Origin: Kitasatospora sp. MMS16-BH015
Lineage (GTDB): Bacteria; Actinomycetota; Actinomycetes; Streptomycetales; Streptomycetaceae
Direction: 5' to 3'
DNA length: 64,000 bases
Assembly (NCBI RefSeq): GCF_002943525.1
Contig: NZ_CP025394.1
Coordinates: forward strand, 3,968,001 to 4,032,000
This document shows, in pieces, positions 1 through 12,000 of the stretch (within the stretch, counting starts at the first letter, position 1; every line of letters starts with the position of its first letter). The position numbers were made by a program, and so were the translations under genes. Below the pieces are notes generated by a model. That model searched no databases. It had not been told where the DNA came from and was given only the letters and a program-made list of their open reading frames with translations.

Positions 1-1
1 G

Positions 2-3000
2 GTGCACGTCTACGCCGAGGAGCTCGACCTCGCCGACCTCGGCCGGGCCCTCACCGCCGCCGCGCCGTTCGACTTCCTCAAGCTGACCCCGGGCCACCTC
101 GAGCTGCTCGAGCGCCAGTTCGGCGACTCGGCGGCCGGCCTGACCCGCACCCTGGTGGTCGGCGGCGAGGCGCTCTCCGCCCGCAGCGCCGCCCGCTGGT
201 GCGCGCTGCTGGGCGGCGGCCGGGTGGTCAACGAGTACGGCCCGACCGAGGCCACCGTCGGCAACTCCGTCTTCGACATCCACGGCGAGATCGCGGCCGA
301 GACCGCCCCGATCGGCCGCTCGGTGCCCGGCACCTCGATGTTCGTCCTGGACGAGCACCTGGAGCCCGTCCCGGCCGGCGTGCCCGGCGAGCTCTACATC
401 GGCGGCGCCAACCTGGCCCGCGGCTACGCCGGCCGCCCCGGGATGACCGCCGAGCGCTTCGTCCCGGACCCGTACGGCGCCCCCGGCGCCCGCCTCTACC
501 GCACCGGCGACCTCGTCCGGCTGCTGCCGAGCGGCGACGCCGACTTCCTGGGCCGCCGCGACGACCAGGTGAAGATCCGCGGCTACCGGGTCGAACTCAC
601 CGAGATCGAGGCCGTGTTGGCCGCGGCCCCGGGCGTCGAGGAGGCCCGGGTGGTGGTCACCACCACGGGCGCCGACCCGATGCTGGTCGCCTACCATGTG
701 GGCGTCGGCGCCGAACTCGCCGAGTACGCGCGGCAGTTCCTTCCCGAGTACATGGTGCCCGCCGCCTTCGTGGCCCTCGACCGGATCCCGCTGACCGCCA
801 ACGGCAAGCTGGACAAGGCCGCGCTGCCCGCCCCCGACGGCAGCGCGCTGCGGGCCGGCCGCGAGTACACCGCCCCGCGCACCTCGCTGGAGCGGCAGAT
901 CGCCGGCCTCTGGGCCGAGGTGCTCGGCGCCGAGCAGGTCGGCATCGAGGACAGCTTCTTCGACCTCGGCGGCGACTCCATCCGCGCCGTCTCGCTGGTC
1001 GGCCGGCTCCGCGCCGAGGGCCTGGACCTGGGCGTCCGGGACGTCTTCGGGCAGCGCACGGTGGCCGGTCTGGCCGCCGTCCTGGCCGGGCGCTCGGCCG
1101 TCACCGAGGCCGACTCCACCGTCGCGGCCTTCGCGCTGATCGGCGCCGCCGACCGCGCGAAGCTGCCCGAGGGCCTCTCCGACGCCTACCCGCTCTCGCA
1201 GAACCAGCTCGGCATGCTGGTCGAGACCCTGGCCTCGGACAGCGGCAACACCTACCACGACGTCGCCTCCTTCCTGATCGCCGACGAGCGGCCGTTCGAG
1301 CTGGACGCGTTCCGCCGGGCCGTCGAGCTGGTCGGTCAGCGGCACGACATCCTGCGCACCTCCTTCGACCTCGAGGGCTACTCCGTCCCGATGCAGCTGG
1401 TGCACCGGGCGGTCGAGATCGAGACCGGCCTGGCCGATCTGCGCGAACTCCCCGCGCAGCTGCAGAAGATCGAGCTGGAGTGCTTCGTCGCCGACGAGCA
1501 GGCCCGGGTGTTCGACGTGGCCGAGGCCAAGCCGATGCTGCGCATCTTCGTGCACCTGCACGACGACGCCGGCTGGCGCTGCACCTTCACCAAGAGCCAC
1601 GCGACGCTGGACGGTTGGAGCTACCACCTGTTCCTGACCGAGCTGGTCGAGTGCTACCGGCAGCTGCGGGACGGTCTGCCGACCCAGCCGGCCGAGACCG
1701 GCACGGCCCGGTTCGCGGACTCGGTGGCGGCGGAGCTCGCCGCGCTGGGCTCCGCGGAGAGCCGCGGCTACTGGCAGGACGTGGTGGAGAACAACGCGCG
1801 GCTCGCGCTGCCGGCCGTCTGGCACGGCGACCTCTCGCAGCCGGCGCAGAAGGTGCGCTCGGGCCTGCGCTTCACCGACCTGGAGCCCGGCCTGCGGGCC
1901 ACCGCCGCCGCGGCGGGCGTCTCGTTCAAGAGCGTGCTGCTGGCCGCCCACCTCAAGGTGATGAGCCAGCTCACCCACGAGGCCACCTTCCAGACCGGCG
2001 TGGTCTGCCACACCCGCCCGGAGGCCCCGGGCGCCGAGCGGCTGCTCGGCATGCTGCTCAACACCGTCCCGTTCGCCTTCGACCGCGAGGCCCGCACCTG
2101 GCGCGAGCTGGTCACCGCCGTCTTCGACGGCGAGGCCCGGATGTGGGCGCACCGCCACTTCCCGATGCCCGTCATCCAGGCCGACCTGGCCAAGGGCAGC
2201 CGGCTGATCGACGCGTTCTTCAGCTACCTGGACTTCGCGGGCGTCGACTCGGAGGAGATCACCGACGAGAGCACCGGCGGGGCCGGCGGCCTCAACACCA
2301 GCTCCACGGAGTTCTCGCTCGGCGTCACCACGCTCAACAACATCCTGACCCTGCGCACCAATTCGCACGCGATGTCGCAGGAGAACGCGGACCGGCTGGC
2401 GGGCATGTACCGCGCCGTCCTGGAAGCCATGGCAACCGATGTGGACGGAGACGCCCGTGCGGTGTACCTGCCGGATGGTGAGGCACAGTGGCTGCAGGAG
2501 GCTGCGCCTGGTCTGGTGGCGGACTACGGCACGCAGACGGTGCCGGAGCTGATCGCCGCTCAGGCCGAGCGCACCCCGCACGCCCCCGCCGTCCTGGCCG
2601 GCCCCGACTCGCTCAGCTACGCCGAGCTCCTCGCCCGCGCCGACCAGGTCGCCGCCCGCCTGCGCGCCGCCGGGGTCACCCCGCGCTCCGTGGTGGGTGT
2701 CGTGCTGGACCGCGGCCTGGACCTGCTGCCCGGCCTGCTCGGTGTCTGGCGGGCCGGTGCCACCTACGTGCCGCTCGACCCGACCTACCCCGCCGAGCGC
2801 CTCGGCCACACCCTGCGCGACGCCGCGGCGGCCGCCCTGCTGACCTCCGCCACCTACGAGAGCGAACTCGGGAAGGTCTTCGATGGTCCTGTCGTACGTG
2901 CGGAGAAGGATGCGCCTGGCCTGGCGGCTGAGGCGCCCGCGACCCACGCCGACCTCGCCGACCTGGCGTACGTGATCTACACCTCCGGCTCCACCGGCCG

Positions 3001-6000
3001 CCCCAAGGGCGTCCAGATCCCGCACCAGGGCCTGCTCAACCACCTCGGCTGGGCCGCCCGCGACCTCGCGAGCCACGGCGAGGGCGGCTCCGCCGTCTTC
3101 TCCTCCGTCGCCTTCGACCTGGTCGTCCCGAACGTGTGGGCCCCGCTGCTCACCGGACGCCCCGTCCGGATGCTCCCCCAGCACCTCGAGCTCACCGACC
3201 TCGGTGCCGAGCTGCTGGCCGGAGCGCCCTACAGCTTCCTCAAGCTCACCCCCGGCCACCTGGAGATCCTCAGCCACCAGATCACCCCCGAGCAGGCCCA
3301 CACCCTCGCCCACCAGATCGTGGTGGCCGGCGAGGCCCTGCCCGGCGCCCTCGCCGCCCGCTGGATCGACTGGCTCGGCGACGACCGTCTGGTCAACGAG
3401 TACGGCCCCACCGAGGCCTCCGTCGGCACCAGCATCAACCCGCTCGCCGCTCCCCAGGCCCCCGGCATCGTGCCGATCGGCAAGGCCCTGCCCAACCTGC
3501 GGATGCACGTCCTCGACCAGCACCTGCAGCCCGTCCCCGTCGGCGTCCCCGGCGAGCTCTACGTGGCCGGCACCGGACTCGCCCGCGGCTACGGCAACAA
3601 CCCCGCCCTCACCGCCACCCACTTCGTCCCCGACCCGTTCACCTCCGAGGGCGCCCGCCTCTACCGCACCGGCGACCTCGCCCGCCTGCTGGCCGACGGC
3701 AACGTCGACTTCCTCGGCCGCCTCGACCACCAGGTCAAGATCCGCGGCCACCGGATCGAACTCGGCGAGATCCAGACCACGCTGGCGGCCCACCCGGCCG
3801 TCCAGGACGTGGCCGTGATCGCCGACGAGCCGAACCCCGGCGACAAGCGCCTGGTCGCCTACGTGGTGGTCGACGGCGAGCTGCCCGACCTGGCGGCGCA
3901 CTGCGCCACCACCCTGCCCGAGTACATGGTCCCGGCCGTCTACGTCCCGCTGGACGCCCTGCCGCTGACCGCCAACGGCAAGCTGGACCGCGCCGCGCTG
4001 CCCGCCGCCGACGAGGTGGCGACCCGCTCGTACACCGCGCCCCGGACGCCGGTCGAGCAGCGGGTCGCGGCGATCTGGGCCGAGGTGCTCGGCCTGCCGA
4101 AGATCGGGGTGCACGACGGGTTCTTCGAGCTCGGCGGCGACTCGATCCGGGTGATCGCCCTGATCGGCGCGCTGCGCGCCGAGGGAGTGGACGCCGCCGT
4201 GCGCGACGTCTTCGAGCACCGGACGGTCGCGGGGCTGTGCGAGGCCGTCGCGGGCCGCTCGGCACTGGGCCGCCAGGCCGAGCCGGTCGCCCCGTTCGCG
4301 CTGATCGGCGAGGCCGACCGGGCCAAGCTGCCGGCCGGGGTCACCGACGCGTACCCGCTCTCGCAGGTGCAGATCGGCATGCTGGTCGAGATGCTCCCGG
4401 GCTCGGACACCGCGGCGTACCACTCGGTGGCCGCGCACCGCGTCCAGGAGAACGCCCGCTTCTCCGAGCCGGCCTTCCGCGCCGGGCTGGCCACCGTGCT
4501 CGCCCGCCACGAGATGCTCCGCACCTCGATGGACCTGGCCGGCTACTCCGTCCCGATGCAGCTGGTGCACGCCGAGGTGGCGCCCCCGCTGGCCGTGCAC
4601 GACCTGCGCGGCCTCGGCGCCGAGCAGCGGCGCAGCGCACTGAAGGCCCTGCTGGAGCAGGAGAAGGCCGCTCCGTTCGACCTGGCCGCCGCTCCCCTGC
4701 TGCGGGTGACCATCGCGCTGGAGAGCGACCAGGCCTACTGGCTGACGCTCACCCAGCCGCACGCCACCCACGAGGGCTGGAGCCACCACGCGCTGCTGGG
4801 CGAGCTGCTGACCGCCTACCGGGACAACCGGGACGGCCGGGAGCCCGCGCCCTGGCAGGGCAGCCCGGTCCGCTACGCGGACTTCATCGCGGCCGAGCTC
4901 GACTCGCTGGCCTCCGAGGAGGACCGCGGCTACTGGCAGTCCGTGGTGGACGGCCGGGTGCCGTTCGCCCTCCCCGAGGGCTGGGCCGACACCGAGCAGC
5001 CGCGCGAGGAGTACGACCATCGGATCAGCCTCGCCGACCTGGCCGAGCCGCTGCAGGCGCTCGCCCAGCGGGCCCGCACCTCGGCCAAGAGCGTGCTGCT
5101 CGCCGCGCACGTCAAGGTGATGGCGCAGCTCAGCGCCGAGCCCGGCTTCCACTTCGGCCTGATCACCGACGCCCGCCCCGAACTGCTGGGCGCGGACAAG
5201 GTCTACGGCATGCACCTGAACACGCTGCCGTTCGCGGTGGACCGCCCCGCCGACAGCTGGCTCGGGCTGGTCCGGCAGGTCTTCGACCAGGAGATCGCGC
5301 TCTGGCCGCACCGCCGCTACCCGATGCCGGCCGTGGCCCGGCTGCGCGGCGGCGGGGAGCGCCTGGTCAACGTCATCTTCAACTACTTCGACTTCGCGAA
5401 GGTGGACGCCGGCTCGGTCGGCGACGGCCCGCGGGTCGGCGACTCGCAGACCGAGTTCGACCTCACCGTGCACTGCAGCCGCGAGCACATCTCGCTCAGC
5501 ACCAACACCCACGTGATCAGCCGGGCCGCCGCCGAGCGGTTGGCCGGGATGTACCGGGCCGTGCTGACCGCGATGGCCGCCGACGCCGAGGGCCCGACCG
5601 CCGGCGCCTTCCTGGCCGAGGCCGAGCGCGCACTGCTCCTCGAGCAGTGGACGGCCACCTCGGCCCAGCCGGTCGAGGCCGACGTGCCCGCCCTGCTGGA
5701 GTGGCACGCCGCCGTCTCCCCCGACCGGACGGCCGTGGTGGACGACCACGGCTCGGTCAGCTACTGGGAGTTGAACGAGAACGCCAACCGCCTCGCGCAC
5801 CACCTGGCCCGCCTCGGCGTCGGCCCGGAGCGCGTGGTCGGCATCTGCGCCGAGCGCTCGATCGAGCAACTGACCGCCATCGCGGCGGTGTTGAAGGCGG
5901 GCGGCGCGTACCTGCCGATCGACCCGCGGCTGCCCGCGGAGCGGGTCTCGTACCTGCTCCAGGACGCGGACGTGCAGGTGCTGGTCACCGAGGGAGCCTC

Positions 6001-9000
6001 GGCCGAGCTGGCCGCCGGCGCGGACGTCCGACTGGTCCTGCTTGACCGGCCGCAGGAGTGGGCCGAGGAGTCGCCGGAGAACCCGGAGCCGACGGCCACC
6101 CCCGACAACCTCGCCTACACCATCTACACCTCGGGCTCGACCGGCCGCCCCAAGGGCGTGCTCGTGCACCGGCTCGGGATGGGCAACCACCTCTGGGCCA
6201 AGATCGAGGACCTGGCGCTGACCAGCGCCGACACCGTGACCCAGAACGCCTCGCTGAGCTTCGACATCTCGGTGTGGCAGATGTTCGCGGCGATCGCCGT
6301 CGGCGGCCGGGTGCGGATCACCGCGCCGGAGACCGCGCTCGACCCGACCGCGCTGTTCGGCCAGGTCGTGCAGGACGGGGTCACCATCCTGGAGGTCGTC
6401 CCCTCGCTGCTGCGCTCCGCGCTCGACGCCTGGGACGCGGGGGCCGAGGCCCCCGAGCTCCCGCTGCTGCGCCGGGTGATGGTGACGGGCGAGGAGCTGC
6501 CGGCCGAGCTGTGCCGCCGCTGGTTCGCCCGCTACCCGCAGATCCCGCTGGTCAACGCGTACGGGCCGACCGAGTGCTCGGACGACATCACGCACGCCCA
6601 GCTGACCGGCCCCGAGCAGGTGACCAACGGCCGGGTGCCGATCGGCGCCCCCGTCCGCAACTTCCGGCTGCACGTGCTCGACGAGCACGGCGACCCGGTG
6701 CCGCTGGGCGTGCCCGGCGAGCTCTACGCGGGCGGCGTGGGCGTGGCCCGCGGCTACCTGGGCCGACCCGGCCTGACCGCGCAGCGCTTCGTGCCGGACC
6801 CGTTCGCGGCCGACGGCAGCCGCCTCTACCGCACCGGCGACCTGGCCCGCTGGCGGGCCGACGGCAGCCTGGACTTCCTCGGCCGGATCGACGACCAGGT
6901 CAAGGTCCGCGGCTACCGGATCGAGCTGGGCGAGATCGAGGCCGCGCTGGCCGAGCACCCGCTGGTGCGCCAGGCCGTGGTGCTGCTCCGCGAGGACACC
7001 CCGGGCGACAAGCGCCTGGTCGGCTACCTGGTGCCGGCCGGCGAGGAGACCGCCGGGCCGCGCGAGCTGCGCGAGTGGCTGGCCCGCTCGCTGCCCGCGT
7101 ACATGGTGCCGGTCGCCTTCGTCACCGTCGACGCCGTCCCGCTCTCCGCCAACGGCAAGCTGGACCGGCGCGCCTTGCCGGCCCCCTCGCACGAGGCGTT
7201 CACCCAGGACGAGACGGTGGCCCCGCGCACCCCGTTCGAGCAGCAGGTCTGCGCCATCTGGCAGGACGTGCTGGACACCGACCGGCTCGGCGTCGAGGAC
7301 AACTTCTTCGACCTGGGCGGCGACTCCATCCGGGCCGTCTCACTGGTCGGCCGGCTGCGCGCCGAGGGCTGGGACGCGACCGTCCGGGACATCTTCGACT
7401 CCCGCACGGTGGCCCGCCTCTGCGAGCAGCTGGCAGACCGTCCGCTGCTGACGGCCGAGGACCGACGCCTCGTCCAGCCGTTCGAGCTGGTGCCGGAGCA
7501 GGACCGGGCCGCGCTGCCCGGCGGCCTCGCCGACGCCTACCCGATGACCCAGAACCAGGTCGGCATGCTGGTCGAGATGCTGGCCGACAGCAGCCGGAAC
7601 GTCTACCACATCGTCAACACCTTCCGGATCAAGGACGAGACGGCCTTCTCGCTGGACGCCCTGCGGCAGGCGGCCGAGCTGCTCGCCGCGCGGCACGAGG
7701 TGCTGCGCACCTCGATCCACCTGACGGACTTCTCCGTCCCGATGCAGCTCGTCCACCCGAGCTCGCGCATCCCGGTCGGCATGGCCGACCTGCGCGGGAT
7801 CGAGCAGGAGGAGGCGGTCGGCATCCTCCAGGAGTACGTGGCCCGCCAGCGCGCCGAGATCTTCTCGCTCACCAGCGCCCCGCTGCTGCGCATCCACGTC
7901 CACCTGGAGAGCGACGACGCCTGGTGGCTCACCTTCACCCAGTGCCACGTGGTCACCGAGGGCTGGAGCTACCACCTGCTGCTGATGGAGCTGCTTGAGA
8001 CCTACCGCAGCCTGGCCGCCGGCCGGGAGCCGGAGTTCACCGCGCTGCCGGAGGTGCGCTTCGCGGACACCGTCGCCGTCGAGCTCAAGGCCGTCGCCGG
8101 CACCGAGGACCGGGAGTACTGGGACCGGATCATCGGCGGCCACACCCCGCTGCTGCTGGTCAACCAGGGCGCCGACACCACCACCGAGCCCAAGCCGGTC
8201 TACGGCCAGGTGCCGTTCGAGGACCTCGGGGCGCGGCTGCGCACCCTGGCCTCCTCGGCCGAGGTCTCGCTCAAGGCGGTGCTGCACGCCGCCCACCTCA
8301 AGGTGATGAGCCAGCTGACCGACGCGCCCGCCTTCCACTCGGGCCTGGTCTGCGACACCCGCGTCGAGGAGCTCGGCGCGGACCGGGTGTACGGGATGTA
8401 CCTGAACACCGTGCCGTTCGCCTTCGACCGCGGCGCCCGCACCTGGCGCGAGCTGGTCCAGGGGGTCTTCGCCCGCGAGGTGGAGATGTGGCCGCACCGC
8501 CGCTACCCGATGCCGCTGATCCAGCGCGCGGCCCGCGGCGAGCGCCTGGTCAACGTGTACTTCAACTACCTGGACTTCCACCAGGTGGACAGCGACATGG
8601 TCGACACGGGCAAGCGGATCAGCAACGCCCCCGTCGAGGCCGGCATCGGCCTCACCGTCCACAACCGCGGCGACCGGCTGCACCTCAGCAGCCACTCCGC
8701 CGCCATCAGCGCCGACAACCTGGAAAGGATCGCGGGCATGTACCGAGCAGTGCTGGAACAGATGGCACAGGACCCGGAGGGCGACGCCCTCACGGTGTAC
8801 CTGCCCGCCGGCGAGCGCGAGCGGCTGCTCGGCGGCGAGGGCCGGGCCGTCACCGCCGACGCGGGCCTCACCCTGCACCGGATCTTCGCCGAGCAGGCCG
8901 CCCGGACGCCGGACGAGCCGGCCGTCACGGCCGGCGGCACCACCCTCACCTACCGGGAGGTGGACGAGCGGTCCAGCCGGCTCGCGCACCGCCTGCAGGC

Positions 9001-12000
9001 GCTCGGCGCCGGCCCGGAGAAGCTGGTCGGCGTCTGCCTGGAGCGCGACGAGCACCTGATCCCCACCCTGATCGGCGTGCTCAAGTCCGGCGCCGGCTAC
9101 CTGCCGCTCGACCCGGTCAACCCGGTGGACCGCCTCGCGTACATCGCCGAGGATGCCCGCACCGAGGTCGTGGTGACCACCACCGCCTGCGAGCCGAAGC
9201 TGCGCGAGTTCTACCGCGGCAGCGCCGTCGTCCTGGACGACGCGGCCGAGGCCGAGCTGATCGCCGCCCAGCCGGTGGCGCAGCCGCTGAACGCCGGCGG
9301 CGCCGAGCACCTGGCGTACACCATCTACACCTCGGGCTCGACCGGCCGCCCCAAGGGCGTCCAGGTGACGCACACCAACGTCGCCCGGCTGGTCTCCACC
9401 GCCCAGGAGCACTACGCCTTCGACGACTCCGACGTGTTCAGCATGTCGCACAGCTACGCCTTCGACGTCTCGGTCTTCGAGCTCTGGGCGGCACTGGCCA
9501 ACGGCGGCCGGGTGGTCCTGGTGACCGCCGACACCGCCCGCTCGCCGGAGGACTTCCTCGACCTGCTGGTCGACGAGGAGGTCACCGTGCTCTCGCAGAC
9601 CCCCACCGCCTTCCGCTCGCTGGTCACCGCGGCCGTGGCCGACGACCCGCGGATCAAGCAACTCTCGCTGCGGGCCGTGGTGTTCGCCGGCGAGAAGCTG
9701 GAGATCCCGGAGCTGAAGCCGTGGGTCGAGCGCCGCAGCCTCGGCCGCACCGCGCTGGTCAACATGTACGGCATCACCGAGACCACCGTGCACACCACCT
9801 ACCACCGCCTCACCAAGAAGGACTTCGCGGCGGACGCGGGCAACGCCGTCGGACGCCCGCTGAGCGACCTCAAGGTGCACCTGCTGGACACCGCCGGCAG
9901 CCTCGTGCCGGTCGGGGTGCCCGGTGAGATCCACGTGGCCGGCCCCGGCGTGGCCCGCGGCTACAGCAGCCCGCGGCTGACCGCCGAGCGCTTCGTGCCG
10001 GACCCGTTCGGCGAGCCCGGCTCCCGGATGTACAAGTCCGGCGACCTGGCCCGCCGCAAGTCCGACGGCAGCCTGGACTTCCTCGGCCGGATCGACGACC
10101 AGGTGAAGATCCGCGGCTTCCGGGTCGAGCTCGGCGAGATCGAGTCCGCGATCACCGCCCACCCGCTGGTCAGCCAGTCGGTGGTGGTGCTGCGCGAGGA
10201 CGAGCCGGGCGAGAAGCAGCTGGTCGGCTACCTCGTCCCGCTGGGCGAGGAGCTGCCGGAGGCCGCCGAGCTGCGCGAGCTGCTCGGCCAGACCCTGCCC
10301 GAGTACATGGTGCCGGCGGTCTTCATGGCCCTGGAGGCCATCCCGCTGACCACCAACGGCAAGCTCGACAAGCGCGCCCTGCCGGCCCCCGGCGCGGACG
10401 CGATCCGGGTCCGCCAGGAGTACGTCGCGCCCGCCACCCCGCTGCAGCAGCGGATCACCGGCATCTGGCAGCAGGTGCTCGGGGTCGAGCGGATCGGCGT
10501 CGAGGACAGCTTCTTCGACCTCGGCGGCGACTCCATCCGGGCCGTCTCGCTGATCGGCGCGCTGCGCGCCGACGGCCTCGACGCCACCGTCCGGGACGTC
10601 TTCACCCAGAAGACGGTGGCCGGCCTCGCGGCGGCCCTGGACGGGCGGCGCGAGATCTCCGAATCCCGCACCCGGGTCACCCCGTTCGGCCTGATCGACG
10701 CGGCCGACCGCGACCGGCTGCCCGCCGACGTGGTCGACGCCTACCCACTGACGCAGGGTCAGACCGGCATGCTGGTCGAGATGCTGGCGGGCGAGGGCAA
10801 GCAGGACTACCACATCGTCAAGACCGTCGGCCTCTCCGCCGAGGAGCCCTTCGACGAGCCGGCCCTGCGCCGCGCCCTGGCCGAACTGGCCGCCCGGCAC
10901 GAGATCCTGCGCACCTCGATCGACCTGGAGTCGTACGCGCTGCCGCTGCAGCTGGTGCACGCGACCGCCGAGGTCCCGCTCGAGGTCATCGACTCCACCC
11001 ACCTCACCGCGGCGGACGAGCCGCAGGTGCTGGGCGCCTTCCTCGACCGGGAGGCGGCCACCCCGCTGGACCACCGGGTCGCGCCGCAACTGCGGGTGTT
11101 CGTGCACCGGTTGTCGGGCGGGCGCTGGCAGATCACCTTCTCCCAGTCGCACGTGATCCTGGACGGCTGGAGCTTCTACCAGCTGCGGGTCGAGCTGCTC
11201 GGCCTCTTCCGCGCCCACCGGGACGGGCAGCAGCCCGAGCCGTACCAGGCGCCCGGGGTCCGCTTCGCGGACTTCGTGGCCGCCGAGCGCCGGGCGCTCG
11301 CCTCCGAGGCCGACCGCTCGTACTGGCGCTCGGTGATCGAGGACCACCCCAAGTTCACCCTCCCCACCGCGTGGAGCGGCGCCCCGGAGGGCCAGGGCGA
11401 GGTGATCCGGCAGCTGGTCGAGTTCCCCGACCTGCTGCCCGACCTCGAGTCGCTGGCCTCCCGGGCCGGCGTCCCGCTGAAGAGCGTGCTCTTCTCGGCG
11501 CACCTGAAGGTGATGAGCCAGCTCACCCACGAGCGGAGCTTCTTCAGCGGCCTGATGTCCCACACCCGGGCCGAGCTGATCGGCGCCGACCGGGTGGCCG
11601 GCATGAGCCTCAATGCGCTGCCCTTCGCCTTCGACCGCGAGGCCCGCACCTGGCGCGAGCTGGTCGCCTCGGTCTTCGACGGCGAGACCCGGATGTGGGA
11701 GCACCGGCACTTCCCGATGCCCGCCATCCAGAACGAACTGGGCCACGGCACCCGCCTGTTGGACGCCTACTTCAGCTTCATCGACTTCGACCAGCCGGAG
11801 GAGGGCCCGGCCGACCGCCGGCTCGACTTCTGCTTCAGCTCCAACGAGTTCCCGCTGACCGTCGCCGTCCAGGCCGGCCGGCTCACCTTCCACACCAACT
11901 CGCACGCGGTGTCGCAGGAGAACGCGGACCGGCTGGCGGGCATGTACCGCGCCGTCCTGACCTCGATGGCCGCCGACGTGGACGGGGACGCCCGGGCGGT

